Source: an uncultured Verrucomicrobia subdivision 3 bacterium
Lineage (GTDB): Bacteria; Verrucomicrobiota; Verrucomicrobiia; Limisphaerales; UBA11358
NCBI GenBank assembly: GCA_903861445.1
Contig: CAIOUK010000089.1
Span: 1 to 22,177 of the forward strand
DNA length: 22,177 bases
Direction of reading: 5' to 3'
Of this stretch, positions 14,603 through 21,246 are shown in pieces. A program made the translations under genes and the position numbers. Position 1 is the first letter of the stretch, and the number at the start of each line of letters is the position of its first letter. The notes beneath the pieces were generated by a model. The model was not told the origin of the DNA, did not search any database, and saw nothing but the letters and a program-made list of their open reading frames with translations.

Positions 14603-16093
14603 TTATTTTGGGGCGGCAAAGACCACCGGCACGTTGCGATCCGCGCGGGCGCTGCGCACCCAATCGCCGGTGTCAAAGAACGCAATGTAAATCATGAAGG
14701 TAATGAGCAACGCCGCAAAGGCGGTCTGAATCCACTCCAAAATTTTGGCATGAACCGGTCGGCGGCGAATCCACTCGATGAGCGACAGCGTGATGTGCCC
14801 GCCATCCAGCACCGGCAGCGGCAGCATATTCAACAAGGCGAGGTTGACGTTGAGAATTACGCTGAACCACAGCACGCGCCGCCAGCCGTCCTCGTCCTGA
14901 AACAGGTTGTAATAGACGCGGCCAATCATCACCGCGCCGCCAAGCTGCTGCACGCCGATTTCGCTCTTGGAAAACAGCGCGCCAAAGGTGCTGAAAATCT
15001 GTTCCGCGCTGGTCTTAACCTGTTCCAGCGGGCCGGGATAAACCAGCGCGGTGTTGGTGTCACCCTGCCAAGCCATGATCCCCAGCCGCGGGCGGGTCAC
15101 CGGGAGCGGCGCAGGTTTCAAAGGGATGTGCAGCACGCGGCAAAGCTTCTCAAACTTTGTGGGTGGATTGGTTCCCATGAGCGGCTTGACGGCCAGTAGC
15201 GTGCAGTCAAATGATTTGCCCCCGCGCCGCACCGTGAGCATGAGCGGCTTCACCACGCCGTTCGTCATCATTTGTTCGGCATAATCCACCGCCGCCGGAT
15301 GGTAAATCTTCTCGCTATTCAATGACACAACTTCGTCACCGGGCTTGAGACCGGCAAGGGCAGCGGGACTGTTCGTGGCAATTTCCGCGATGGAAAATTC
15401 TTCTGAAGGTAAAACGAGAATCTGTCGTAGCGCCTTCCGTTCATACCATTTGGTCGCCCGATGAAACGGTATCATTTGAACCGTCGCCTCTTTGCCCTCG
15501 CGCCGGTATTTTACAACGATGTTCGTATTTTCACTCGTGACGATACGCCAGATCACACTGTCGGCCATGTTGCCGACGGGTGAAAAATGTTTCACCGGAT
15601 GAGCATCCACTTCAAGAATCCTGTCGCCCGGCAGTAAGCCAGCCTTGGCTGCCGGCCCCGTCGGATCCACCCAGCCGATGGTAGTGGAATTTTCAGTCTC
15701 CATACCCGGCTTGCCAACCTGCCAGACCACGATGGCAAAAACGATCGCCAATAAAAAACTGAACAGCGGTCCGGCGACCGCCACGATGATTTTGTCGAGC
15801 GGCGTGACGTTGGGCAATTTTTCGGTGTCGGCCTCGGCTTTGCCTTCGATGGCTTCCATCGTCGCCATCTGCGGCAGCGAGACGTAGCCGCCGGCGGGAA
15901 TCCAGCCGAGCGCGTATTCCACGCCGCCGATTTTTTTCTTCCAGATGGGCTTACCAAACCAGATGGCGAAGCGCTCGACCTTCAAGCCACGCCAGCGGGC
16001 CGCAAGAAAATGGCCCAACTCGTGGACGCCGATGAGCAGGTTGAACAGCAGCACCACTTCCAGAGCCACGAGGATGTATCGCAAAATAGTCAT
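14603..16093 (-). CDS. rseP: Site-2 intramembrane metalloprotease RseP with two PDZ domains
   Basis: A 496-residue inner-membrane zinc protease that cuts transmembrane segments, such as anti-sigma factors or leftover signal peptides. The first TM helix carries the HExxH site (His24-Glu25-Leu-Gly-His28) and the third ligand is Asp430 in LLNMLPLPVLDGGH. Two PDZ domains lie between (about 138-210 with GPAAKAGLLPGDRI, and 233-303 with SPAALAGLKPGDEV), as in E. coli RseP. A final TM helix and a short tail follow. Length is a little above the E. coli protein (450). No anti-sigma factor or ECF sigma gene is in the window, so its substrate is unknown. It is translationally close to ispG (6 nt) and lies 96 nt downstream of a sigma-54 response regulator. 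Confidence 0.95.
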   Translation of the reverse strand: MTILRYILVALEVVLLFNLLIGVHELGHFLAARWRGLKVERFAIWFGKPIWKKKIGGVEYALGWIPAGGYVSLPQMATMEAIEGKAEADTEKLPNVTPLDKIIVAVAGPLFSFLLAIVFAIVVWQVGKPGMETENSTTIGWVDPTGPAAKAGLLPGDRILEVDAHPVKHFSPVGNMADSVIWRIVTSENTNIVVKYRREGKEATVQMIPFHRATKWYERKALRQILVLPSEEFSIAEIATNSPAALAGLKPGDEVVSLNSEKIYHPAAVDYAEQMMTNGVVKPLMLTVRRGGKSFDCTLLAVKPLMGTNPPTKFEKLCRVLHIPLKPAPLPVTRPRLGIMAWQGDTNTALVYPGPLEQVKTSAEQIFSTFGALFSKSEIGVQQLGGAVMIGRVYYNLFQDEDGWRRVLWFSVILNVNLALLNMLPLPVLDGGHITLSLIEWIRRRPVHAKILEWIQTAFAALLITFMIYIAFFDTGDWVRSARADRNVPVVFAAPK

Positions 16094-16189
16094 ATTAAAA
16101 CCGAGAAATGATACCGGCGGGAATTTTTACCGCAATCACAGAGCGCAAGAAATGCGTGACTCCAAGGCTGATTTGCCAATTCACCAAAA

Positions 16190-17536
16190 CTAGACGTCAA
16201 TCCCGTAGGCCTTGATTTTGTTGTAGAGCGTCTGCCGGCCAATGCCGAGTTTTTTGGCTGTTTCCAGCTTGTTGCCGCCAGTTTCGCGCAGCATCTGGAT
16301 GATGGCGTTGCGTTCGACACCTTTGAGCAAAGTGAAAGAGGTGTCATGGCCCTCGGATGGCACGATGCGGATTTCGGTAACGGATAAATCGCCGGCGTCC
16401 ACATCCGGCCCTTCGCAGAGCAACACCGCCCGCTGAATTTCATTCTGCAACTGGCGGATGTTGCCGGGCCAATCCCGACTGGCCAGCCGTTCCGCCGCCG
16501 CCGGGGTGAAGTGGCGGAGCGTGCGGTTGGCCTGCGCAGAAAAGCGTTTCAGAAAAGCGTTGGCAAGCGGCATGATATCCTCGCGCCGTTCGCGCAACGG
16601 CGGCAGGTGGACGGAAATGGCACTGATGCGGTAGAACAAATCTTCGCGCAACTTGCCGTCCTTGATGGCGTCCTCCGGGTTGCGATTGGTCGCGGCGATG
16701 ATGCGGCAATTGGTCTGATAATCGGCTTTGCCACCAACCGGCCGGACTTTTTGATCCTGCAACACGCGTAATAATTTGCTCTGCGTATCAATCGGCATCT
16801 CGGAAATTTCATCCAGAAACAGCGTGCCGCCCTCGGCCTGACGGATAAGACCGTGGCGGTCAGCATTCGCACCGGTGAACGCGCCTTTCACCGAGCCGAA
16901 CAGTTCGCTCTCGATGAGTTCGCGCGGCAGCGCGGCGCAGTTGACTTTGATGATTTTATTTTTACTGCGCGGACTTAACGCGTGAATAAGGTCGGCAATG
17001 ACTTCCTTGCCGGTGCCGCTTTCGCCGGTGATAAGCACGGTGACATCGCTGGGGGCAATGCGCTCGACCGTGCGGACAACGGTCTGCATTTGCGGGCTTT
17101 TAAATACCGGCGTGGAACTGCCGCTCATCGTAGAAATCGCGCGGCGCAACGAATTATTTTCTTCCTTCTGCTGCTTGCTCTCAATGGCGCGGTCAATGGT
17201 CACCCGCAATACCTGTGCGTCGAATGGCTTGTTGATGAAATGATATGCGCCGCGCTTGGTGGCTTCGACGGCGGCCTCAATGGTGGCCGATTCACCGGTG
17301 AGCACGACCACTTCCGTGTCCGGCCAGTTCTTTTTAATCAGCGGCAGGAGGTCGAGACCGTTTGCGTCCGGCAATTTCAAATCCAGCAGCACCACGTCCG
17401 GCGCTTCTTGCGCAAAACATTGTTGCAGCGCCGCGCCGCTGTCGGCTTCCGCCACGGTGTAATCGTCTTCGAGCACGGCCTTGAGCAATACGCGCAAGTC
17501 CGCCATGTCGTCCACGATGAGAATTTTACCTTTCAT
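16190..17536 (-). CDS. NtrC-type sigma-54-dependent response regulator
   Basis: A 448-residue transcription activator. The receiver domain (1-115) has the acidic pair Asp9/Asp10, phosphoacceptor Asp52 (LLDLKLPD), switch Thr80 and Lys103. The AAA+ domain (~143-375) has Walker A GESGTGKE (171-178), the sigma-54 contact loop GAFTGA (218-223), Walker B GGTLFLDE (236-243) and the WPGNIRQLQNEI sensor region. The C-terminal Fis-type helix-turn-helix is GGNKLETAKKLGIGRQTLYNKIKAYGI. All functional residues are intact. Its ATG overlaps the stop of the C26 hydrolase gene (ATGA), so the two are translationally coupled. No histidine kinase is directly adjacent; the kinase at 19149-20321 pairs with phoB instead. 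The targets are unknown. Confidence 0.94.
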   Translation of the reverse strand: MKGKILIVDDMADLRVLLKAVLEDDYTVAEADSGAALQQCFAQEAPDVVLLDLKLPDANGLDLLPLIKKNWPDTEVVVLTGESATIEAAVEATKRGAYHFINKPFDAQVLRVTIDRAIESKQQKEENNSLRRAISTMSGSSTPVFKSPQMQTVVRTVERIAPSDVTVLITGESGTGKEVIADLIHALSPRSKNKIIKVNCAALPRELIESELFGSVKGAFTGANADRHGLIRQAEGGTLFLDEISEMPIDTQSKLLRVLQDQKVRPVGGKADYQTNCRIIAATNRNPEDAIKDGKLREDLFYRISAISVHLPPLRERREDIMPLANAFLKRFSAQANRTLRHFTPAAAERLASRDWPGNIRQLQNEIQRAVLLCEGPDVDAGDLSVTEIRIVPSEGHDTSFTLLKGVERNAIIQMLRETGGNKLETAKKLGIGRQTLYNKIKAYGIDV

Positions 17537-18306
17537 TTTATTTTAAATTGCCGAACACAAGCTGTCACAAATGCATCAAAAATTGCCCGATGCGCGGCGT
17601 AACGGGGCGTTAATCGTTCGGGATGAAATTGCACGCTCAACAAAAACGGCATTCCGCGTGCCAGCTCCGGTTTCAGCTCCATCGCCTCCACTATTCCATC
17701 TGCGCTGATCGCTGTGGTCACGAACGGTTCCGCTGTCACTTGCACCGCCTGGTGATGCGAACTGTTCATGCGCAATTTAACTCGTCCCGTAATCTTGGCG
17801 AGCAAAGAGCCGGGTGTCAACGCCGCTTCATGCACCAACTCGCACGCCTGGTCGAGCCGCTGATGATTTAATGCTCCCGGCACCTGCTGCCGGATATCGG
17901 CCACAAGCTGTCCGCCAAAAGCGATGTTGAGCAATTGATGACCACGACAAATCGCCAGTAATGGCTTGCGCTGGCGGAAGGTTTCCTCGATTAAAATCAA
18001 TTCCCGCAAATCGCGCGCACCGCCATCGGGCGTCTGCTCTATGGTCTTTTTAATTTTTCCTGGAAGCTTGTGGTCGTAGAGATCGGAATTGATATCGTCG
18101 CCGCCGGTCAGCAGCACGCCTTCCACGCGGCGGACACATTCGGCGAGCACAGCGCGATCCGTCGTCGCCGGCACGGTGACGGGGATGCCGCCGGCGTGCA
18201 GCACGGCAAAATCGTATTTCACCGAGAGACTGGCGGACAAATCGTGAAATTCCACGCCGCGCTTCTCAATGCTTGGGGAAACTAAAATGAACGGCTTCCG
18301 TTCCAT
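17533..18306 (-). CDS. Class I glutamine amidotransferase-like hydrolase (peptidase C26, PuuD-like)
   Basis: A 257-residue cytoplasmic protein of the gamma-glutamyl-gamma-aminobutyrate hydrolase family. It has GVLLTGGDDINSDLY (oxyanion/substrate loop, 64-78), the nucleophile elbow LAICRGHQLLNIAFGG with Cys120, the NSSHHQAV block (181-188) and SVQFHPE with the catalytic His228 and Glu230. The triad is complete. Family members split gamma-glutamyl bonds, for example in putrescine use, but no other polyamine genes are here, so the substrate is an inference. The TGA overlaps the ATG of the sigma-54 regulator, an unusual partner that suggests joint control. ATG 18306 is the only plausible start; 47 nt separate it from the 89-residue gene upstream. 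Confidence 0.88.
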   Translation of the reverse strand: MERKPFILVSPSIEKRGVEFHDLSASLSVKYDFAVLHAGGIPVTVPATTDRAVLAECVRRVEGVLLTGGDDINSDLYDHKLPGKIKKTIEQTPDGGARDLRELILIEETFRQRKPLLAICRGHQLLNIAFGGQLVADIRQQVPGALNHQRLDQACELVHEAALTPGSLLAKITGRVKLRMNSSHHQAVQVTAEPFVTTAISADGIVEAMELKPELARGMPFLLSVQFHPERLTPRYAAHRAIFDAFVTACVRQFKIK

Positions 18307-18353
18307 GCGGGAAGTATAATACCAATGGTAAAATATTCAGCGAAAATCCAAGC

Positions 18354-18623
18354 CTAGACTCCCGACTCGGGAAATCGCTCGCGGATTTGCCGACGCAACC
18401 GCTCCTCGTCGTCAGGCTGATAGCGGCGGCGATTGACCAGCCGCACCACGGCGTCGAGCAATTCCATCCAATCTTCCAGCGGTGGTTCCGGCACGCGTTG
18501 CCAGACATCAAACCGCTTGGCGCGGTGGAAAAAATGATAATCGCGCCCGACGTGCCGGGCATAGACCTGCAGTTTTTCACCGTCCTCGGTGACGCGTTTC
18601 CAGGCAATTTCGGCTTTGGGCAT
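18354..18623 (-). CDS. Small conserved-looking protein of unknown function next to ispF
   Basis: I do not recognise this 89-residue protein. It is charged (many Arg, Glu, Asp) with five Trp/Tyr residues in the first half (AWKRV, VYARHVGRDYHFF, DVWQRV) and a helical second half (LEDWMELLDAVVRLVNRRR, then DDEERLRRQIRERFPE). There is no signal peptide, membrane helix or cysteine. The N-terminal half could be a small beta-sheet and the C-terminal half a helical hairpin. It starts 6 nt after the ispF stop, so it is almost certainly translated with ispF. The tight spacing and even codon use support a real gene. No function is claimed. Confidence 0.75.
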   Translation of the reverse strand: MPKAEIAWKRVTEDGEKLQVYARHVGRDYHFFHRAKRFDVWQRVPEPPLEDWMELLDAVVRLVNRRRYQPDDEERLRRQIRERFPESGV

Positions 18624-18629
18624 GATAAA

Positions 18630-19109
18630 TTATTCCGGCAAATTCACACTGGCAACGGCCATCGCCGCGATGCCTTCCTCACGGCCGATGAAACCCATCA
18701 GCTCATTCGTCGTCGCCTTCACACCGACTTTCTGCACGGGAATCCCCAGTGCGGCGGCAATGTTTTTTTTCATCGCAGCAATGTGCGGATAAATCTTTGG
18801 GGCTTGCGCGATGACCGTGGCATCAATGTTCACGATCCGCGCGTTTTGTTTCGCTGCCTGTTTGGCCGCTTCCTCCAAAAAGATTTTGCTCGGCACACCT
18901 TTCCAGCGCGGGTCGGTGTTCGGGAAAAAATGACCAATGTCTTCCTGCCCCAGCGCACCCAGCACCGCGTCGCAGATGGCGTGCATCAGCGCGTCGGCAT
19001 CCGAATGACCGTCGAGGCCTTTCGGGTGCGGGATTTCCACGCCGCCGAGAACGCACTTGCGCCCGGCGACCAATTGATGAACGTCATAACCGATGCCAAC
19101 GTGAACCAT
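18630..19109 (-). CDS. ispF: 2-C-methyl-D-erythritol 2,4-cyclodiphosphate synthase
   Basis: A 159-residue enzyme, trimeric in the family, of the MEP pathway that cyclises CDP-ME-2-phosphate to MEcPP, the substrate of IspG's reaction. The N-terminus VGIGYDVHQL supplies metal ligands Asp9 and His11. HSDADALMHAICDAVLGAL contains His43, the third ligand. FFPNTDPRWKG and the C-terminal KATTNELMGFIGREEGIAAMAV are the other conserved blocks. Length is typical. It is not fused to or next to ispD here. It lies 39 nt upstream of the 5' side of the phoR-like kinase stop on the same strand and 6 nt before the 89-residue unknown gene. Confidence 0.97.
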   Translation of the reverse strand: MVHVGIGYDVHQLVAGRKCVLGGVEIPHPKGLDGHSDADALMHAICDAVLGALGQEDIGHFFPNTDPRWKGVPSKIFLEEAAKQAAKQNARIVNIDATVIAQAPKIYPHIAAMKKNIAAALGIPVQKVGVKATTNELMGFIGREEGIAAMAVASVNLPE

Positions 19110-19148
19110 TTCCCGAGGATAGTTTTTTTATGACCGCTGAAAAAGCAA

Positions 19149-20321
19149 TTAATTCAAAACCGCCGGCAGCGTGAAGAAAAATGTCGCGCCTTGGCCGAGT
19201 TCACTTTTGCAGCGCACCTCGCCGCCGTGCGCGTGGACAATGTGTTTCACGATGGAAAGACCGAGGCCGGTTCCGCCCTGGTCGCGCGAACGCGCCTTGT
19301 CCACGCGATAAAACCGCTCGAACACGCGATCCAGCGCTTCCGGCGGAATGCCCGGCCCGTCGTCGCGCACGAAGATTTCCAGCCGACCGTCGTCCAGCTT
19401 TTTACCGCCGACGATAACCGCACCTTCGGCACGACCATACTTGATGGCGTTGTCCACGAGGTTGGTTATCACTTGATCCAGACGGTTCGCGTCGGCGTTC
19501 GTGGTGAGTTCCGGCAGTTCGTTGACGAGCGTAACGCTTTTGTTTTCCGCCTTGGTGTGCAGGAACGTCAGGACTTTTTCAGTGAGCAACTTGAGGTCCA
19601 CCGGTTGCAATTCCAGTTTCATCCGGCCGGATTCCAACGCGGAAATTGTCAGTAAATCCTGGATGAGCAGATCCAACCGGTTCGCATTGCGCTCGATGAT
19701 CTTCAGGAAACGTTCGGCCACTTCGGGGTTGTCCCGCGCCCCATCCAGCAGCGTTTCGACGTAACCTTTGATGAGCGATAGCGGTGTGCGCAGCTCATGG
19801 CTGACGTTGGCAACAAATTCTTCACGCGTTCGTTCCAATTGCTTGAGCCGCGTCAAATCGTGAAAGACCAGAATCGTCCCTTCACGCTCGCCGGCGGCGT
19901 TGGTGATGGCGGCGGCGTTGACCTGCAACCAGCGTTCGCTCAAGTCCGGCAGCTTGATTTCATAATCCAAAACCTGCTTTTCGGTTTCCGCGCGCTGCAA
20001 CAGTTCGTCCAACTCATGCAGCCGCAGCGCCTCGACGACGGTCTTACCGCGCAATTCCGTTTTGACGCCGAACAGATTTTTGAAGGCGCGGTTGGCGAGA
20101 TAAATTTTCCGGCTGCGATCCAAGAGCAGCAACCCCTCAAGCATGGAATCGAATAAAACCTTTTGTTGCATCTGTGCGTCGAGAGCGGTTTGCTGCTGGC
20201 GGCGTTGAGCCGCTTCCGCTTCCGCCAGATGGCGGGTGTGCAGCGCGGCGAGTTCTTTCCGGTATCGGAAATGTAATCCGGTCAGCACCGCGAGCGAGAG
20301 GATGAAGAGGAAAAACCACAC
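19149..20321 (-). CDS. phoR: PhoR-like sensor histidine kinase
   Basis: A 390-residue membrane-anchored kinase. There is one N-terminal TM helix (residues 2-16), a short coiled stretch (~25-52), a PAS domain (~53-160, VLFDSMLEGLLLLD onward), a HisKA domain with phospho-acceptor His175 (ANVSHELRTPLSLIKGY) and a HATPase domain with Asn287 (N box), DGPGI (321-325) and GGTGLGLS (349-356). There is no periplasmic sensor loop, which is common in PhoR of this type. The start is GTG 20321; the in-frame TAA at 20331-20333, inside the upstream palindromic repeat, excludes anything longer. The cognate regulator phoB lies just upstream beyond the repeat. Phosphate sensing is inferred, since no pst or phoU genes are in view. 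Confidence 0.88.
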   Translation of the reverse strand: MWFFLFILSLAVLTGLHFRYRKELAALHTRHLAEAEAAQRRQQQTALDAQMQQKVLFDSMLEGLLLLDRSRKIYLANRAFKNLFGVKTELRGKTVVEALRLHELDELLQRAETEKQVLDYEIKLPDLSERWLQVNAAAITNAAGEREGTILVFHDLTRLKQLERTREEFVANVSHELRTPLSLIKGYVETLLDGARDNPEVAERFLKIIERNANRLDLLIQDLLTISALESGRMKLELQPVDLKLLTEKVLTFLHTKAENKSVTLVNELPELTTNADANRLDQVITNLVDNAIKYGRAEGAVIVGGKKLDDGRLEIFVRDDGPGIPPEALDRVFERFYRVDKARSRDQGGTGLGLSIVKHIVHAHGGEVRCKSELGQGATFFFTLPAVLN

Positions 20322-20330
20322 GGGGATTAG

Positions 20331-20425
20331 TTAGCCACAGATGAAACACAGATGAAACACAGATTTTGCAGGAATTGGCGGAGATACTTTTCCCCATTTC
20401 TGTCCATCTGTGAAAATCTATGGCC
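20331..20425. repeat. CACAGAT-type palindromic repeat, copy 2 (phoB-phoR)
   Basis: The left arm starts TTAGCCACAGATGAAAC and holds three 11-nt units (CACAGATGAAA at 20336 and 20347, CACAGATTTTG at 20358). The right arm has ATCTGTG (20406-20412) and ATCTATGG (20416-20423) in inverted orientation. The first 23 nt equal those of copy 1 at 8745-8767. The left end is 9 nt before the GTG of the kinase gene; the right end is a few bases from the phoB stop. Confidence 0.85.
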
Positions 20426-20432
20426 GAATAAA

Positions 20433-21113
20433 TTATTCGATGAAGCGATAACCGACGCCGCGGACGGTGTCCAGATGCTTGGCGGCAGGGCCGATTTTCT
20501 CGCGCAGACGGCGCATGTGCGTATCCACCGTGCGCGTGTCAATCAGGCTGTCGTATTCCCACACGTCGCGCAAAAGCTGGTCGCGCGATTGCACCCGGCC
20601 TGCGCGCTGGGCGAGGATGGTGAGCAACTTAAATTCCGTCGCCGTTAACTCGATGGGCTTGTTTTTCCAACTCGCGATGTGGCGCGGCAAATCAATGAGC
20701 AAATCGCCATAACGCAATTGTTCCTTCGGCTTTTCCTCCGCTTGGTGCCGGGCGAGAATTTTTTTGACGCGGAGCAGCAGTTCGCGCGGACTGAACGGCT
20801 TGGTCAAATAATCATCCGCGCCCAGCTCCAGGCCGAGCACGCGGTCAATTTCCGCCGCCTTGGCCGTGAGCATGACAATGGGAATCTTGGCGGTGGCCGC
20901 GTCGAGCCGCAGCGCCTTGCAGATTTCAAAACCATCCATTTCCGGCAACATCACATCCAGCACGATGAGGTCGGGAGTTTGCGAGCGGGCTTTTTTGAGC
21001 GCCTCCGCGCCGTCCGCCGCCGTAGTCACGGCGTAACCGGCCTGTTTGAGGTTGAACTCGACGAGTTCAATGATCTCCGGCTCGTCATCCACGACCAAAA
21101 TTCGCAATTTCAC
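20433..21113 (-). CDS. phoB: PhoB-like winged-helix response regulator (OmpR family)
   Basis: A 226-residue DNA-binding response regulator. The receiver domain has Asp9/Asp10, phosphoacceptor Asp53 (IVLDVMLPEMDGFE), Thr83 and Lys105 (LTKPFSPRELLLRVKKIL). The C-terminal winged helix (~130-226) is of PhoB type: ELTATEFKLLTILAQRAGRVQSRDQLLRDVW, then TRTVDTHMRRLREKIG and the terminal RGVGYRF. All signalling residues are intact. The start is GTG 21113. It is first in the phoB-kinase pair, with a palindromic repeat between the two, and is divergent from nnr. A Pho-box-like direct repeat lies upstream. Phosphate control is likely from similarity, but the neighbouring genes do not prove it. Confidence 0.9.
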   Translation of the reverse strand: MKLRILVVDDEPEIIELVEFNLKQAGYAVTTAADGAEALKKARSQTPDLIVLDVMLPEMDGFEICKALRLDAATAKIPIVMLTAKAAEIDRVLGLELGADDYLTKPFSPRELLLRVKKILARHQAEEKPKEQLRYGDLLIDLPRHIASWKNKPIELTATEFKLLTILAQRAGRVQSRDQLLRDVWEYDSLIDTRTVDTHMRRLREKIGPAAKHLDTVRGVGYRFIE

Positions 21114-21157
21114 GCTGGCAGTGTCGCACGCCGCATTTCGTCATACAATTCCATTCC

Positions 21158-21175
21158 GGTGACAACCATGTGACG
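21158..21175 (-). promoter_or_regulatory. Pho-box-like direct repeat upstream of phoB
   Basis: On the minus strand, CGTCACA (21175-21169) and TGTCACC (21164-21158) are separated by 4 nt, giving the 11-nt period of a Pho box (7-nt half-sites plus 4 nt). They lie 45-62 nt before the phoB start. The match to the E. coli half-site CTGTCAT is partial, so this is a candidate for autoregulation only. Confidence 0.3.
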
Positions 21176-21246
21176 ATTGGGTTACGAAACAAATCGCCAG
21201 CGACATTCCGCTTTCGCCATCCTGAAAAATTTGCCACGCTCGCCTC

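Noticed and set aside
13268..15199. A 643-codon plus-strand open frame opposite ispG and rseP
   Set aside because: It is antisense to two clearly identified genes, is very rich in Arg, His and Ala with no recognisable motif, and crosses the ispG/rseP boundary. It is a shadow caused by GC-rich codon bias.
16094..16189. A sigma-54 (-24/-12) promoter between the response regulator and rseP
   Set aside because: TTGGCA-like elements occur, but no GG-N10-GC pair with proper spacing was found.
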